NCBI GenBank assembly: GCA_964639245.1 | Contig: CAZXCU010000008.1 | Coordinates: 190,031-254,030, forward strand | Direction of reading: 5' to 3' | Source of the DNA: SB15 sp964639245 | GTDB taxonomy: Bacteria > Chloroflexota > Anaerolineae > Aggregatilineales > J027 | DNA: 64,000 nucleotides | Shown: in pieces, positions 44,447 to 54,129 of the stretch | Layout of the letters: each line of letters opens with the position of its first letter | Position numbering within the stretch: position 1 is the stretch's first letter | Notes under the pieces: generated by a model | Databases searched by the model: none | The model's input: the letters and a program-made list of their open reading frames with translations, nothing else | What the model was told of the DNA's origin: nothing | Program-made: the position numbers and the translations under genes

Positions 44447-45769
44447 TTACTCGCCGACCACATCCGCCCCACCGGGACGTAAATCCGGGGTGGCAAAATA
44501 ATCGGTGAGGGGCAAAATTTGCGGGACAATCCCCCCGCCCGCTTCCACAAATTGAATCGACCCGATGCGGGTTTGACGGGGTTCACGGCGGTTTTCATCA
44601 TAACTAAGTGAGATGGCCCCGTCTAAAGCAGAAAAGGTCTGCCCACTGGTGATGTCTTCAAACACTGCCCGCCCACTCAGATTTTCAAACCCTACCCTGT
44701 TGATGGTCTCGCGGATGATGTCAATATACGCATCCACCGCTGCCCATGCCACAAGGTAAGCCACATTGCGCGTTTCCAGTGCATCCGATGGATTGTTGTA
44801 TTCCGGCAGGCGATTTTCCGTCCAATATTGGGTCACGGTCTGGATGCCGGGATGTTCCACTTCATCCCACCAGCTATAAGGGAGTTGTCCCACCATGCCA
44901 TCGGCGGATTCCCCGCCGAGTTGAATCACGGAGGTATCCAGCACGATATTTGGCCCGGCGACCAGCACCTCATCCCGCAAACCGAGGGCATCCAAGGTGG
45001 TCACGACTTGCGCGGGGCCATTGGCAACACTGGTGGTATAAATGATATTCGCGCCCTGTTCTAACACGCCCTGCACCATCGAGGAAATATCGGGGATGCC
45101 GGGGAAAAAATACCGAGCGCCCGCGTAACCGATACCCTTACTTTCGCAGTATGCCCGTGCTTCCGGCGTATCGCTCGATTCGCCTAACGCACCTAAAAAG
45201 CTGACATGCCCGATTTTCGGGTCGCCTTCAATGCCAAAACTTGCCCAATTTTCACTCAGATAATCACAAAACGCGCCGAGTTGATTCATGAACATCGGGG
45301 TGACTGAAAAAACCCATCCCGCCTCATTGCCCGAATCACCATACAGCGCCTGTACACTCCCCGACGACACCACAATCGGGATTTCCTGTTGGGAGGCCTG
45401 TTCGCGCAGCAATTCCGCGTCATCGGTCAGATACAAAAACATCAAATAGGCATCGTCGCGCTGCGAAAATTCATCCCATGCCGCCTGTGCCGCTTCTTGG
45501 TCGCCGCCCGTATCCCGATATTCCATCGCAATCGTTGCGCCGCAAATGCCGCCCTGCGCGTTAAAATAGGTGACGGCATCTTCAAAGCCAACCAGCACCG
45601 GCAGCGTCAACTGCGAATAAATCCCGCTTAGATCGCCAAAATGATAAAAACGGATGGTTTCGCCCGTTAAATCTTCGGTACAGGTGGCTGAGTCTTGCGC
45701 GGCGAGTCGCGGAGGCCAGACTGCCCAGAACACCAGCACCACAGCCGTGATTACTCCGATATATTTCAT
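44447..45769 (-). CDS. Branched-chain-amino-acid-type ABC substrate-binding protein
   Basis: 440 aa exported Peripla_BP_6 protein. Signal peptide ends near RLAAQ. Typical start of the mature domain: IRFYHFGDLSGIYSQLTLPVLVGFEDAVTYFNAQGGICG, then MEYRDTGGDQEAAQAAWDEF and IPIVVSSGS. The ATG at 45769 follows AAAAGGAG; the upstream extension of the frame is not needed. No permease or ATPase genes (LivHMGF) are near, so it is an orphan binder or its transporter is elsewhere. Likely substrates are amino acids or related small molecules. Confidence 0.87.
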   Translation of the reverse strand: MKYIGVITAVVLVFWAVWPPRLAAQDSATCTEDLTGETIRFYHFGDLSGIYSQLTLPVLVGFEDAVTYFNAQGGICGATIAMEYRDTGGDQEAAQAAWDEFSQRDDAYLMFLYLTDDAELLREQASQQEIPIVVSSGSVQALYGDSGNEAGWVFSVTPMFMNQLGAFCDYLSENWASFGIEGDPKIGHVSFLGALGESSDTPEARAYCESKGIGYAGARYFFPGIPDISSMVQGVLEQGANIIYTTSVANGPAQVVTTLDALGLRDEVLVAGPNIVLDTSVIQLGGESADGMVGQLPYSWWDEVEHPGIQTVTQYWTENRLPEYNNPSDALETRNVAYLVAWAAVDAYIDIIRETINRVGFENLSGRAVFEDITSGQTFSALDGAISLSYDENRREPRQTRIGSIQFVEAGGGIVPQILPLTDYFATPDLRPGGADVVGE

Positions 45770-45837
45770 GCGTTTCTCCTTTTGGGAGATTGTAGCAAAG
45801 TAGGAGCGTGGTCTGTGACCCATGCGTCCGTTTCAGG

Positions 45838-46965
45838 CTACAAATTACTTTGTATCACCCCGCGTTTGCCGTTGACGCGCCAGTCTTTGTCAATCGCGTC
45901 GAGTGCGGCGGCTGACCCCACCGTAAACCCCACCAACGGGTCACTTTTGAGCGTTCGCAGTGTGACCATCGGCGCGGGGAAATAGCCTACCGCATCGGCA
46001 AAATTCATCCCCTCCGGCCAGATCGTATCGCCAATGATACGGCGGTGGTTGGCATCCCCTTTAAAAATGACCAGCGCGGCGGACTCAAAGGTTTGGCGCA
46101 AACGGGCGGGCATTTCCCATAAAAAGCGTGGGCTTGTCCAGAACAAATCCGGGGCGAGCCGCAACCGTCCTTCATCAAATGCCCGTCGCAGTCGTACCCC
46201 GTGTGCGAAAAAAGGCGAATCCGGCGAAAAGTTGTCCAAACGGTGCAGAAAATCCCACACATCCGCCACGGTGACATCGCTCACAAACACCGGATGGGCT
46301 TTTAAATGCAGCACCACCTCATGCGAATCGAGCAGCACATCGATGAGGACAGTATCCATCGCAAATTCCGTCCCATAATTATCCAGCACATAATGAATCG
46401 TGCCGTGATGCGATTGAATCCAATCGACAATTTTTTCGGTATCATCCGCCAGCAAATCTGCCGCATCTGCTTTTGCGCCGTAGCCTACCGCCACTTCGTA
46501 ACTCAGATCGATCCGATTGCCCCACAGCGCCAGATGAATCCGTTCAGGGAGATGGGTTTTAAAGGCTTGTTCGAGCAGTTCCCAGAGCGACGGACTGCCC
46601 ATTTCAATCGCTTTTTTCGGCGCGAAGGGGTCACGCAGCGTTTCCCAATAGCGCACCGCCTGCACTACCTGCCGATAAAACACATTTTCGGCATAAAACC
46701 AGACGGTATTTTGCCATGTATCCTGTTGATAATTCTGTGTAGCAGCAACCCATTCATCATAATCCGGTGTAGGCAACTGCGGCAGACGAATCACAGCATT
46801 TTCAACAATCTCACGCTGCAATTGATGTAAATGAGCTTTTATCTGCGGGGAATAGTCCGGGTTAAGCTGTAAAATTTCCTCAATAATCAGGGGAATCCGA
46901 CGGCGCATGGTGTCATTAGCAAAAGCGTTGCTGTCATCCGTCCGAATTGGCGGTGGGGTTGGCAT
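45838..46965 (-). CDS. ARMT1/DUF89-family metal-dependent phosphatase-like protein
   Basis: 375 aa. Matches the DUF89 damage-control phosphatase family: a helical N-terminus, then YVLDNYGTEFAMDTVLIDVLL (D195/N196 region, metal and phosphate site) and VIFKGDANHRRIIGD near the C-terminus, the family's second conserved block. Members hydrolyse sugar-phosphates or damaged metabolites with Mn or Co. Length is somewhat below the eukaryotic forms. ATG at 46965 after AAGGAAAA. Not in an obvious operon. Confidence 0.85.
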   Translation of the reverse strand: MPTPPPIRTDDSNAFANDTMRRRIPLIIEEILQLNPDYSPQIKAHLHQLQREIVENAVIRLPQLPTPDYDEWVAATQNYQQDTWQNTVWFYAENVFYRQVVQAVRYWETLRDPFAPKKAIEMGSPSLWELLEQAFKTHLPERIHLALWGNRIDLSYEVAVGYGAKADAADLLADDTEKIVDWIQSHHGTIHYVLDNYGTEFAMDTVLIDVLLDSHEVVLHLKAHPVFVSDVTVADVWDFLHRLDNFSPDSPFFAHGVRLRRAFDEGRLRLAPDLFWTSPRFLWEMPARLRQTFESAALVIFKGDANHRRIIGDTIWPEGMNFADAVGYFPAPMVTLRTLKSDPLVGFTVGSAAALDAIDKDWRVNGKRGVIQSNL

Positions 46966-47011
46966 CGAGTCATTTTCCTTTTTCTGAACGCGGATAACTC
47001 TACCACAAAAT

Positions 47012-48139
47012 TTAGTCTCTGCGGCTGAGTTGGCGTAGCCCTGTGGTTAAAAAGCTGGCTGTCCATTCAAAGGGGATATAACCATGGGTGATGGGCAGCG
47101 TGAATAAAAAGGTCAAGGTGATTACAATATGAAATTGGTAGGGCATTTCGAGCATCAGGGCAAAAATACCAAGCAAGGGAATCCATTCCCATACCAGCGA
47201 GAGCAACGGAATCGAAATGTAGTACCCGCCCAGTACAACAAAAGTCATTCCCAAGCCAACCACCACCACCAAGATTAAATCTCCCATGCCGTCTTCGGTA
47301 GGAAACACCAGCAAAATTAACCCACCCAGCGCTGCAAACATCATCGGGAGGATGACCGTTCCCACGGCCACCACCAATCGTCCTACTCCCAGATTCACCA
47401 GACCACGCAAAATTGAAAAGGCGCTTTCACGGCTTTCGGCACTACCTGTCAACGCGGCGGAGGCATACATGCCTGCTTCGAGCATGGGCAAAAAAATTGT
47501 TAATGCGCCAACCGGCAGGGCAAGAATCACAAAAACGGGCGCGGGCAAATAGTGAGCATCCTTATTGATACTATAAGAAAAGGAATCGTAGTAGGCTTCG
47601 TTCTCCCGATTTTCATGCTGCTCTACTGCCAGATAACCCACCAGCAGCAACACAAAAACCGCCTGTCCGACCATCAGCCCACGTATAATAGGCCATGTTT
47701 GCCAGATGAGGGCGGTGAGTTGCATTGTGAGCCATTGGGCTTTGGGCATCGGTGTAATCAGAATCAAATCCCAATCACCCCGTTCGCGCCGCGTAACAAT
47801 CATCCGTGTCGCTTGGGCAGAAATGGCGATTAACAGGCGCAGTCGTCCTAAAACCACATAGGCCAACGCACCCATGACCAGTACCAGCAGACTAAACTTG
47901 GGGGCAGTTGGTTGGGTGAAAAGCGCAATCAAAAAAAAGATTACCGTAAAAATTCCCACCGCCAGCGCCACGCGGGGTTGTCTGCCGCGTCGTTGCTGCG
48001 AGCGAATTTCATATTGCACCAATGGGTGATTCAACTGTTCCCAAGATGGCGAAAGCGACTCCCACACCTCTTGACGGGAAATACGCCCCTCAAAAGGCAT
48101 GGGATATTGAACACGGCGTGGGCGGGTGGGGCGAATCAT
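47012..48139 (-). CDS. ABC-2-like membrane protein, paralogue A
   Basis: 375 aa, seven or more membrane segments. It shares with its neighbour the cytoplasmic-to-membrane motif TRRERGDWDLILITPMPKAQW, like the ERxxGxWDLLxxTP element of ABC-2 permeases and related exporters. A basic cytoplasmic N-terminus (about 65 aa) precedes the first TM. It overlaps the upstream paralogue by 4 bp. No ATPase nearby. Role unknown. Confidence 0.7.
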   Translation of the reverse strand: MIRPTRPRRVQYPMPFEGRISRQEVWESLSPSWEQLNHPLVQYEIRSQQRRGRQPRVALAVGIFTVIFFLIALFTQPTAPKFSLLVLVMGALAYVVLGRLRLLIAISAQATRMIVTRRERGDWDLILITPMPKAQWLTMQLTALIWQTWPIIRGLMVGQAVFVLLLVGYLAVEQHENRENEAYYDSFSYSINKDAHYLPAPVFVILALPVGALTIFLPMLEAGMYASAALTGSAESRESAFSILRGLVNLGVGRLVVAVGTVILPMMFAALGGLILLVFPTEDGMGDLILVVVVGLGMTFVVLGGYYISIPLLSLVWEWIPLLGIFALMLEMPYQFHIVITLTFLFTLPITHGYIPFEWTASFLTTGLRQLSRRD

Positions 48140-49245
48140 CGTTCACGGCGCTGCAAACGGCTAAGGGTGCTGTCGGTCAGGGTACGAATCATCACCAACG
48201 GCGTGATGATATACGCGGTCACACCCGTACACAGAATGGTCAAGTAGATTAAAAAATGCTCCAGCGCGTCCGCCTCAATTGCCATCATTATCGGCCCAAA
48301 CGGCGGCATCAATTCGATAAAAAAAGAGGAGACTGGAATCCCGATGCAGGTATATAAAATAAATCCGATAAACGCGCTCCCATCAAAACCGCTTAAATCC
48401 ATTTCGCCGGTAAAGGATAAAAAAAATAGGGTGAAAAATGCGCCGCCATAAAAAAAGACCGCCGAAATCACCGAACGGGCTAAAAATGTTCCTAGAAAGT
48501 TATACAAAATTGCCATCGCGGGTTGTTTGCTGATGGTACTCACATAAAAAGCAACGGCGGTGAGCAAACCCATGAAAAAAATCGGTTCTGCCACCATGCC
48601 CGCCAGCATTGGCAGCACGGCGATTGTATAAATCGAAATGGGCAACGGGTCTTGGGGGTCTTCATAAATCCCGTTGTCCCCAAATTCTGTTTCAATCTGA
48701 TACACCGCAAATCCGTATAAAATGACCGATAGTAGGGTTTGCAAAATGATGAGATTCCGCACCAGAGGCCAGACCTGCCAACCCAGCGCCACCAATTGGG
48801 CTTGCAACCAACGCGCTTTGGGCATGGGTGTAATCGCAATTAAATCCCAATCGCCATTTTGCCGTCGTTCTGTCACAACGCGGGCAATGCGGAGAAAAAT
48901 CGCCAGCATCAAGCGCCAATGTCCATATACCGCCCCCAGACTCAAGCAAAACATCAAAATCCCCAGCATCGGCAGCAGCAGATCATTCAAGCGCAGGGTC
49001 TCGATATCCTCAACAACCAGCACACCCACCAGATACAAAATTTCAAAAATGACAATGCAATAGGCCGTCATGAGCAGTATCCATGGGTTGCGTCCCACCT
49101 GTTCCCCGCGTCGAATCTGAAACACCACCAGGGGGTTATCCAACGATTGCCGCAGGGGAATCAGCGCCCGCAAAAATGACCATGGATTCATCGGGGTAGG
49201 AAAATATTCCGCGCGTGGCAGGTAGGGTCGTTTGGCTTCACTCAT
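48136..49245 (-). CDS. ABC-2-like membrane protein, paralogue B
   Basis: 369 aa, similar layout to the next gene downstream: basic N-terminus with NPLVVFQIRRGEQVGRNPW, TMs, and TERRQNGDWDLIAITPMPKARW. The two genes arose by duplication and are translationally coupled (ATGA). I use the ATG at 49245 (MSEAKRP) with AGGAAC upstream; a longer frame from 49296 is not supported. Confidence 0.7.
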   Translation of the reverse strand: MSEAKRPYLPRAEYFPTPMNPWSFLRALIPLRQSLDNPLVVFQIRRGEQVGRNPWILLMTAYCIVIFEILYLVGVLVVEDIETLRLNDLLLPMLGILMFCLSLGAVYGHWRLMLAIFLRIARVVTERRQNGDWDLIAITPMPKARWLQAQLVALGWQVWPLVRNLIILQTLLSVILYGFAVYQIETEFGDNGIYEDPQDPLPISIYTIAVLPMLAGMVAEPIFFMGLLTAVAFYVSTISKQPAMAILYNFLGTFLARSVISAVFFYGGAFFTLFFLSFTGEMDLSGFDGSAFIGFILYTCIGIPVSSFFIELMPPFGPIMMAIEADALEHFLIYLTILCTGVTAYIITPLVMIRTLTDSTLSRLQRRER

Positions 49246-49341
49246 GCAAAGTTCCTGTGAGGGTAGGTGGGGTGCGTCAGGCAGCACCCATCTCACCTAT
49301 TATGACATAGTTTCTATCAGGAAGAGAATCCGACTTTCTTC

Positions 49342-51900
49342 CTATCTACTGCGGGCAGCACGCGGCATGATCATTGTCACCACTTCGTAATTGAGTGTGT
49401 TCAAAAAGTCCGCCGCATGTTCAACCGTCAGCGTTTCTTCGCCCTGTGTGCCAACTAAAACCACTTCATCCCCCACCCGCACATCGTCAATATCGCTCAC
49501 ATCCACCGTGCAGTGGTATAAATCCACGTTACCGACCAGCGGAGCGCGTTTGCCCTTCAACAGGACATATGTCCATGCCAGCGGCCCGACGCGAAAACCA
49601 CTGCCATACCCCACCGGCAAAACCGCCAGTGTGCGGGTGGTGTCCGATGCGACCAACCCGCCCAGGTTGTTGGCAACCCGCTTGAGTTGAATGACGCTGG
49701 TTTTCCAGACAAGGGCGGGTTTAAAATCGGCGGGCAAATCGTAGCGTCCCGGTTGCAATCCATACAGGGCTGCACCGCACCGCACCATATTAAACCGTGC
49801 TTCGGGAACATGCAGCGCCACGCCTGACCCCGCCGCATGAATATATTGAAATTCCGCGTTGATGGTTTTAAGCATGTTAATGGTTTCATCAAATTCATTC
49901 AGGTAGCGAATCGCGTCCTGCCGGTCAATCGTGGAAGGAATATGGGTATAAATGCCCTCAATATGAATCCGATCCAATTTATGAATGCCCCGGAAAAACT
50001 GTGGCACTTCCTCGCGCATTAAGCCCATACTGTTGCGGGTCACATCAATCCGAATATGCGCTTTAATGGTTCTGTCCTGTTCGGCAGCCACCTGATTAAA
50101 GGCTCTGGCGGTGTTCAGGTCATAAATGGAGATGGTTAAATCGTGCCGTACCACCTGACGCGCCGCATAGGGAACAACATAGCCCATCATCAGAATCGGC
50201 TTGGTGATGCCTGCCCGCCGCAGTTGCAGCGCTTCCTCAATCGAAGTCACCCCCAGATAATCTGCCCCGTTTAAACCCACGGTGGTACTGACCGGAATCG
50301 CGCCGTGTCCATAGGCATCGGCTTTGACCACCGCCATCAGGGTACACTGCGCCCCGATGATTTCCTTGACCCGCCGCACATTGTGAGCAATCGCGTTGCT
50401 ATCCACCTGCACCCATGTCGGACTCATCGGGCGGTCTGTCCAATCCGATTCAAGGGTGTTGTCCTGACGCGGCAGGTAAATCGCATCGTCGGGGTTATCC
50501 AGCAGTGCCGCCACGACCCGTTCCATCCGTGCCGAACGGTTGCCTTTAATTAGCACCAAATCTTTCGAGCTGAGTTTATTGCGTACCGCCGTGGCTGCGT
50601 CCTGCGCCGAAAAGGTGATATGGGTGTTATAGACCAAAAAACCTTTGTCGAGCGCAGCACGAACGGCATTGGCGGCATCATCCCCTTCGGAGATAATTTC
50701 ATTTGCCACTTCCGCCAATTGTGCGCCAATTTCCATATAACTCTGGGGACGGCGCTCTGATATAACCGAATCGGACACATCGCCCAGCACCACGTAAATT
50801 TTGCCGCGTGGACTGACCAAGCCCATCTGGGTTTCTTTGATGGAGGCTTGTGGACGCAATGCCCGCAGCCAATTTAAGACCATGAGCATGTCTTCAGGCG
50901 TAGAGTCGTAGGTATCATCAATCAATTGGGCTTTGTTGACTCCTGTCAACGGGCGCATCCGTCCCGGCAGGGGTTCCAGTTGTGTCAGGGCGTTCAGGCT
51001 ATTTTCCAACGGGACTTCAAATGACAACCCCACCGACAGTGCCGCTAGCACGGCATATAAATTATGCGCTCCCAGCAGACGCACCCATTTGGCAATGTAG
51101 CGTTGATTCCCGTAGCGCAAATCGAAACCGGTTTTGTCCAGCGCTTGAATCAGGTTATACGCGGTTAAATCGGCCCCGAAGGAGGTGCCATCGCGGTCTA
51201 CACTGATGGTTAATTTGGGAACACGGCAAACAATTTCGCGCACCAAGGAATCATCATGGTTCAACACTGCCAACCCATCCGATGGCAAGTTTTCAATCAT
51301 GACACGTTCTTCGGGAATGGCAGATTTTTGAATCGGGCTGATGTTGGTCACCACACCTACCGTCGGGGGGGCGGCGGTGATCATTTCTGCCATTTCGCCG
51401 ACCTGTGTACTGTCATATTCCAGAATTGCCAGTTCGTGCTGCTTGGTCAATTGGCTGAGGGCCAAGGGCAGCGAAAAGCGTCCCGGAAATTGTGTTCGTC
51501 CTGTGTAGACCTGATAGCGGATTCGCAACACCTGGCTAATCGCTTCGCGGGCGGTAGATTTGCCGTAATTGCCGGAGACTGCCACCACAGTGGTGCCAAA
51601 TTTGCTCAAAATATAGCTTGTCCAGCGCATGAGGGCAGTTTCTACATCGTGCATGATGATGACGGTCAGGCCGTGGGTGTCAAAGGTGGGCGGGTGTTTA
51701 CACATCAACCCGGTTGCCCCTGCCTTGACCGCATCTTCCATATAATGATGTCCGTCGCCGCGTTCGGTTTTGAGCGCCACGAATAAATCGCCGGATTTGG
51801 CCTGTCGTGAATCGAAACAAAAGCCGTTAAAGATCTGAGCAACTGGCTCACCAAAAAGTTGACCGTCGGCTGCATCCAGAATATCGTATAAGTTAATCAT
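49342..51900 (-). CDS. MurF-Alr fusion: UDP-MurNAc-tripeptide D-Ala-D-Ala ligase and alanine racemase
   Basis: 852 aa. Residues 1 to about 475 form a MurF: FDSRQAKSGDLFVAL, P-loop VSGNYGKST (108-116), LGAHNLYAVLAALSV, and KGNRSARMERVV. Residues about 490-852 form an alanine racemase: PLP lysine K526 in VVKADAYGHG, RIDVTRNSMGL, LPVGYGSGF and HCTVDVSD. The racemase makes D-Ala and the ligase adds D-Ala-D-Ala, so the fusion places supply next to use in cell-wall synthesis. Some MurF motifs are altered (YDSTP for YNANP). Confidence 0.92.
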   Translation of the reverse strand: MINLYDILDAADGQLFGEPVAQIFNGFCFDSRQAKSGDLFVALKTERGDGHHYMEDAVKAGATGLMCKHPPTFDTHGLTVIIMHDVETALMRWTSYILSKFGTTVVAVSGNYGKSTAREAISQVLRIRYQVYTGRTQFPGRFSLPLALSQLTKQHELAILEYDSTQVGEMAEMITAAPPTVGVVTNISPIQKSAIPEERVMIENLPSDGLAVLNHDDSLVREIVCRVPKLTISVDRDGTSFGADLTAYNLIQALDKTGFDLRYGNQRYIAKWVRLLGAHNLYAVLAALSVGLSFEVPLENSLNALTQLEPLPGRMRPLTGVNKAQLIDDTYDSTPEDMLMVLNWLRALRPQASIKETQMGLVSPRGKIYVVLGDVSDSVISERRPQSYMEIGAQLAEVANEIISEGDDAANAVRAALDKGFLVYNTHITFSAQDAATAVRNKLSSKDLVLIKGNRSARMERVVAALLDNPDDAIYLPRQDNTLESDWTDRPMSPTWVQVDSNAIAHNVRRVKEIIGAQCTLMAVVKADAYGHGAIPVSTTVGLNGADYLGVTSIEEALQLRRAGITKPILMMGYVVPYAARQVVRHDLTISIYDLNTARAFNQVAAEQDRTIKAHIRIDVTRNSMGLMREEVPQFFRGIHKLDRIHIEGIYTHIPSTIDRQDAIRYLNEFDETINMLKTINAEFQYIHAAGSGVALHVPEARFNMVRCGAALYGLQPGRYDLPADFKPALVWKTSVIQLKRVANNLGGLVASDTTRTLAVLPVGYGSGFRVGPLAWTYVLLKGKRAPLVGNVDLYHCTVDVSDIDDVRVGDEVVLVGTQGEETLTVEHAADFLNTLNYEVVTMIMPRAARSR

Positions 51901-52082
51901 AACGCCCGCTTACTTCGATAAATCCTGAATACAGTTTATCAGCATTTTACTTTTCGGCGCGAGTCGACGGGGCAGCTTCCGGTGTGGGGAAAATCAGCCG
52001 AAATTGTCACGGAAATTTCGCACAGCCTGAGAGTGTGGTAAATTAGTAAAAAAATTGTGAGTCCAATCAGGAGCAGAATAGG

Positions 52083-52517
52083 ATGCCTACGATTTTATTT
52101 GCCGAAGATAGCCCCGTTCAAGCCAAACTTGCCATTCATCATCTCAGCGAAGCGGGTTACGAAGTGATTCATCATGTTTCCGCCGAAGATGCCCTGCAAG
52201 CCCTCGAAGATGGCCTCAAGCCGGATATGATTTTGTCCGATGTGGTGATGGGTGAAATGAACGGGTATGACTTTTGCCGCAAAGCCAAATCCGATGACCG
52301 TTGGAAAAGCATCCCCTTTATGATGCTGACAGGGCAGGAAGCACTGGAAGACCAGTGGGAAGGCACAGACGCAGGCGCGGACGATTACGTTGTTAAACCC
52401 TTCAACGGGCCAGACATGCTGCAACGGATTCGCTTGTTGCTTGTAGGCAAAGGCCCGTCCATTGATGACGACTATATTTCCTCCGGGCGGTATATGGATA
52501 AACCCAATTTGGATTAA
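52083..52517 (+). CDS. Receiver-only response regulator
   Basis: 144 aa: a single receiver with acidic E8/D9, phospho-acceptor D53 (LSDVVMGEMNG), T83 and K105 (DDYVVKPF). No output domain; the last 20 residues are acidic and flexible. The ATG at 52083 follows AGGAGCAGAATAGG. It stands alone, 1.7 kb before the archaellum genes, so a CheY-like role in motility is possible but unproven. Confidence 0.87.
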   Translation: MPTILFAEDSPVQAKLAIHHLSEAGYEVIHHVSAEDALQALEDGLKPDMILSDVVMGEMNGYDFCRKAKSDDRWKSIPFMMLTGQEALEDQWEGTDAGADDYVVKPFNGPDMLQRIRLLLVGKGPSIDDDYISSGRYMDKPNLD

Positions 52518-53062
52518 GAGACCGTCTGGACAGTGGATGGTTAAGAAAAATAGCGATTTATTCACAGTAGGGACGGCACATGTGCCGTCCGCCGGTTCAT
52601 TTTATTAATGGATAACTTTCCATATGACCTCTGAGTGCTGCGTCCAGTAAATTAGTTCAGCGGGTGGGTTACAGATGTTTCACCTCTTTCTCCGTTGGAG
52701 ACCCACCCCTACCGAAAAACCAATTTATTAGGTGAAAATTCGGTAGGGGTAGGTGCTAAGGACGGTACGCCGTCCGTCACCTACCCTACGAAAGAACTTA
52801 CCGGATGAAGCACTGAGAGACCGTCTGAAAATTCGGAATTTTTGGCGGTAGGGGCGCTGACAGCCTCGATTCGTACTCCCTTCGATTTCAGGTCTCCCAT
52901 TTGCCTTAGCTGAACGTTTTGCTCATGCCCAATTGTGCTAAGGAAGTTTCTCATACACATAAATTTCCCATAAAAAGATGAAAAAAAGTAATTAGGGGAG
53001 GTTGCTTACTGCATATGGAATTCATACGATGAACAGTATCTTAATTGGATTGAGGTGACATC
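52518..53062. other. 545-bp repeat-rich spacer
   Basis: No gene. It carries 12-bp direct repeats AGAGACCGTCTG at 52517-52528 and 52816-52827, a MITE-like remnant with GTAGGGACGGCA...GTCCGCC at about 52566-52592, and the dispersed repeat 52633-52816. The last 230 bp (to 53062) hold the promoter of the next gene and nothing else I recognise. Confidence 0.65.
52633..52816. repeat. Dispersed repeat with GAGTGCTGCGTCC ends (uninterrupted)
   Basis: 184 bp with imperfect inverted ends (GAGTGCTGCGTCCAGTAAAT and ACTTACCGGATGAAGCACT). It contains inverted repeat ACCCACCCCTACCGAA/TTCGGTAGGGGTAGGT and the nested palindrome GGTAGGTG...GGACGGTACGCCGTCC...CACCTACC. Its GGTGCTAAGGACGG (52752-52765) is the empty form of the MITE target at 44 kb. 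Confidence 0.7.
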
Positions 53063-53620
53063 ATGAAAACAGCCAGTTTGCTCCTCGTTATTCTTTTGGT
53101 TTTTATCGTTCCCATTTCAATGGTTTCAGCGCAACAACCCACCACTGGCACGCCAGCCATTGGATCACCCGAAGACAACGCTTGCAATGTAGGCGGCAAA
53201 ATGGAAGGCAAATGTGATTCTGAATGGGCGTGGTCATGCGGTTGGTATCTTGCCCGCTACTATTCCGGGTTGTTCACCCGCCAGCAGGTGATTGCAACAT
53301 GCCAGATGCTCCTGCCGGTTCCTGTGGCTGCGCCCTCTACAAGCAGTGCGGCGGGTTTTTCGCCTGCGTGTTTTACCCATTCTGTACCGGGTGTGCAGCA
53401 CGATGAAAATTTCAATGGGGTTCCCAATTCGGTGAACAATGTCGTTGGGACTATTTCACAGAATGGCACATGCAGTGGCGGGTTTAATTTCAACCGTACC
53501 TACGTAGTTGCCAGCAGCATGGGCGATGCCAACGGGATTTGTGTGGCGTTGGGCTTTGGCGGGTCAACCGGGCAATCCAGCAACGATGGTGTTCCCTCGA
53601 ATTTCTGGATTTGTTCCTAG
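53063..53620 (+). CDS. Secreted Cys-containing hypothetical protein
   Basis: 185 aa; not recognised. Signal peptide MKTASLLLVILLVFIVPISMVSAQ. The mature part holds eight Cys residues, in pairs that could form disulfides (NACNVGGKMEGKCDSEWAWSC at the start, ICS at the end), and a Ser/Gly/Asn-rich middle. The ATG follows GAGGTGACATC, and a strong terminator comes after the stop. Confidence 0.65.
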   Translation: MKTASLLLVILLVFIVPISMVSAQQPTTGTPAIGSPEDNACNVGGKMEGKCDSEWAWSCGWYLARYYSGLFTRQQVIATCQMLLPVPVAAPSTSSAAGFSPACFTHSVPGVQHDENFNGVPNSVNNVVGTISQNGTCSGGFNFNRTYVVASSMGDANGICVALGFGGSTGQSSNDGVPSNFWICS

Positions 53621-53630
53621 GTTTAGCCAG

Positions 53631-53651
53631 AGGAGGGCAACTTGCCCTCCT
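53631..53651 (+). terminator. Terminator after the secreted Cys protein gene
   Basis: AGGAGGGCAA, central C, TTGCCCTCCT: inverted repeat (effective stem about 8 bp, loop 5 nt) followed by ATCTTCTATC. Ends 10 bp after the stop codon. Confidence 0.75.
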
Positions 53652-53970
53652 ATCTTCTATCATTGCGGTCATGAATTTCTCAAAGGGGCGCTAGGGCGGG
53701 CAGCAGGAACATCCCCGCACGAGCATGATAAAGGCGGAATGAGACCGTCGGGCTGCCAAAGGCAACGTTTGACGAACAAGGAGCGCCTTACCTGCACGTT
53801 TAACTTTCCAGTTCATGAGATTTTTCCTGTTTACGTGATGGTCTCCATTCTAAGAAAAATTTGTATTTCGATGGGCGTGAAAGGGTACGAATCGCTGTAG
53901 AAAATCCAAATGCTGTATTAACAGGCACCTCGCATGATTCAGAAGGTAGCAGGTCAGACTGTGCTAAACG

Positions 53971-54035
53971 CTGTGTCCGGTAAGTAGGGTAGGTGCTAAA
54001 GATGTCAAACCTCTGTAACCTGTCCTCAGAACTAA
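53971..54035. repeat. Partial copy of the dispersed repeat
   Basis: CTGTGTCCGGTAAGTAGGGTAG at the start, then GGTGCTAAAGATGTCAAACC, matches the left half and centre of the 44-kb and 52-kb repeats; the right end is missing. Confidence 0.5.
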
Positions 54036-54062
54036 AATGAAATTTTCATTAAGAACTGTAAT

Positions 54063-54080
54063 CTACGTATTTCTACGTAG
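54063..54080. promoter_or_regulatory. CTACGTA/TACGTAG palindrome upstream of archaellin gene
   Basis: 7-bp inverted repeat, CTACGTA (54063-54069) and TACGTAG (54074-54080), 95 bp before the archaellin start. Size and symmetry fit a dimeric repressor or activator site. No candidate regulator identified. Confidence 0.4.
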
Positions 54081-54129
54081 GCAAAATACTAGACCTCCCG
54101 AATATACAATCCCCCCCACCATTGGCATA

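Noticed and set aside
52083..52517. Dedicated CheY of the archaellum
   Set aside because: The receiver is 1.7 kb away, separated by repeats and another gene; proximity alone is too weak to name it cheY.
53508..53900. 130-codon open frame overlapping the end of the secreted Cys protein and its terminator
   Set aside because: It crosses a strong terminator, begins inside another gene and shows no family features.
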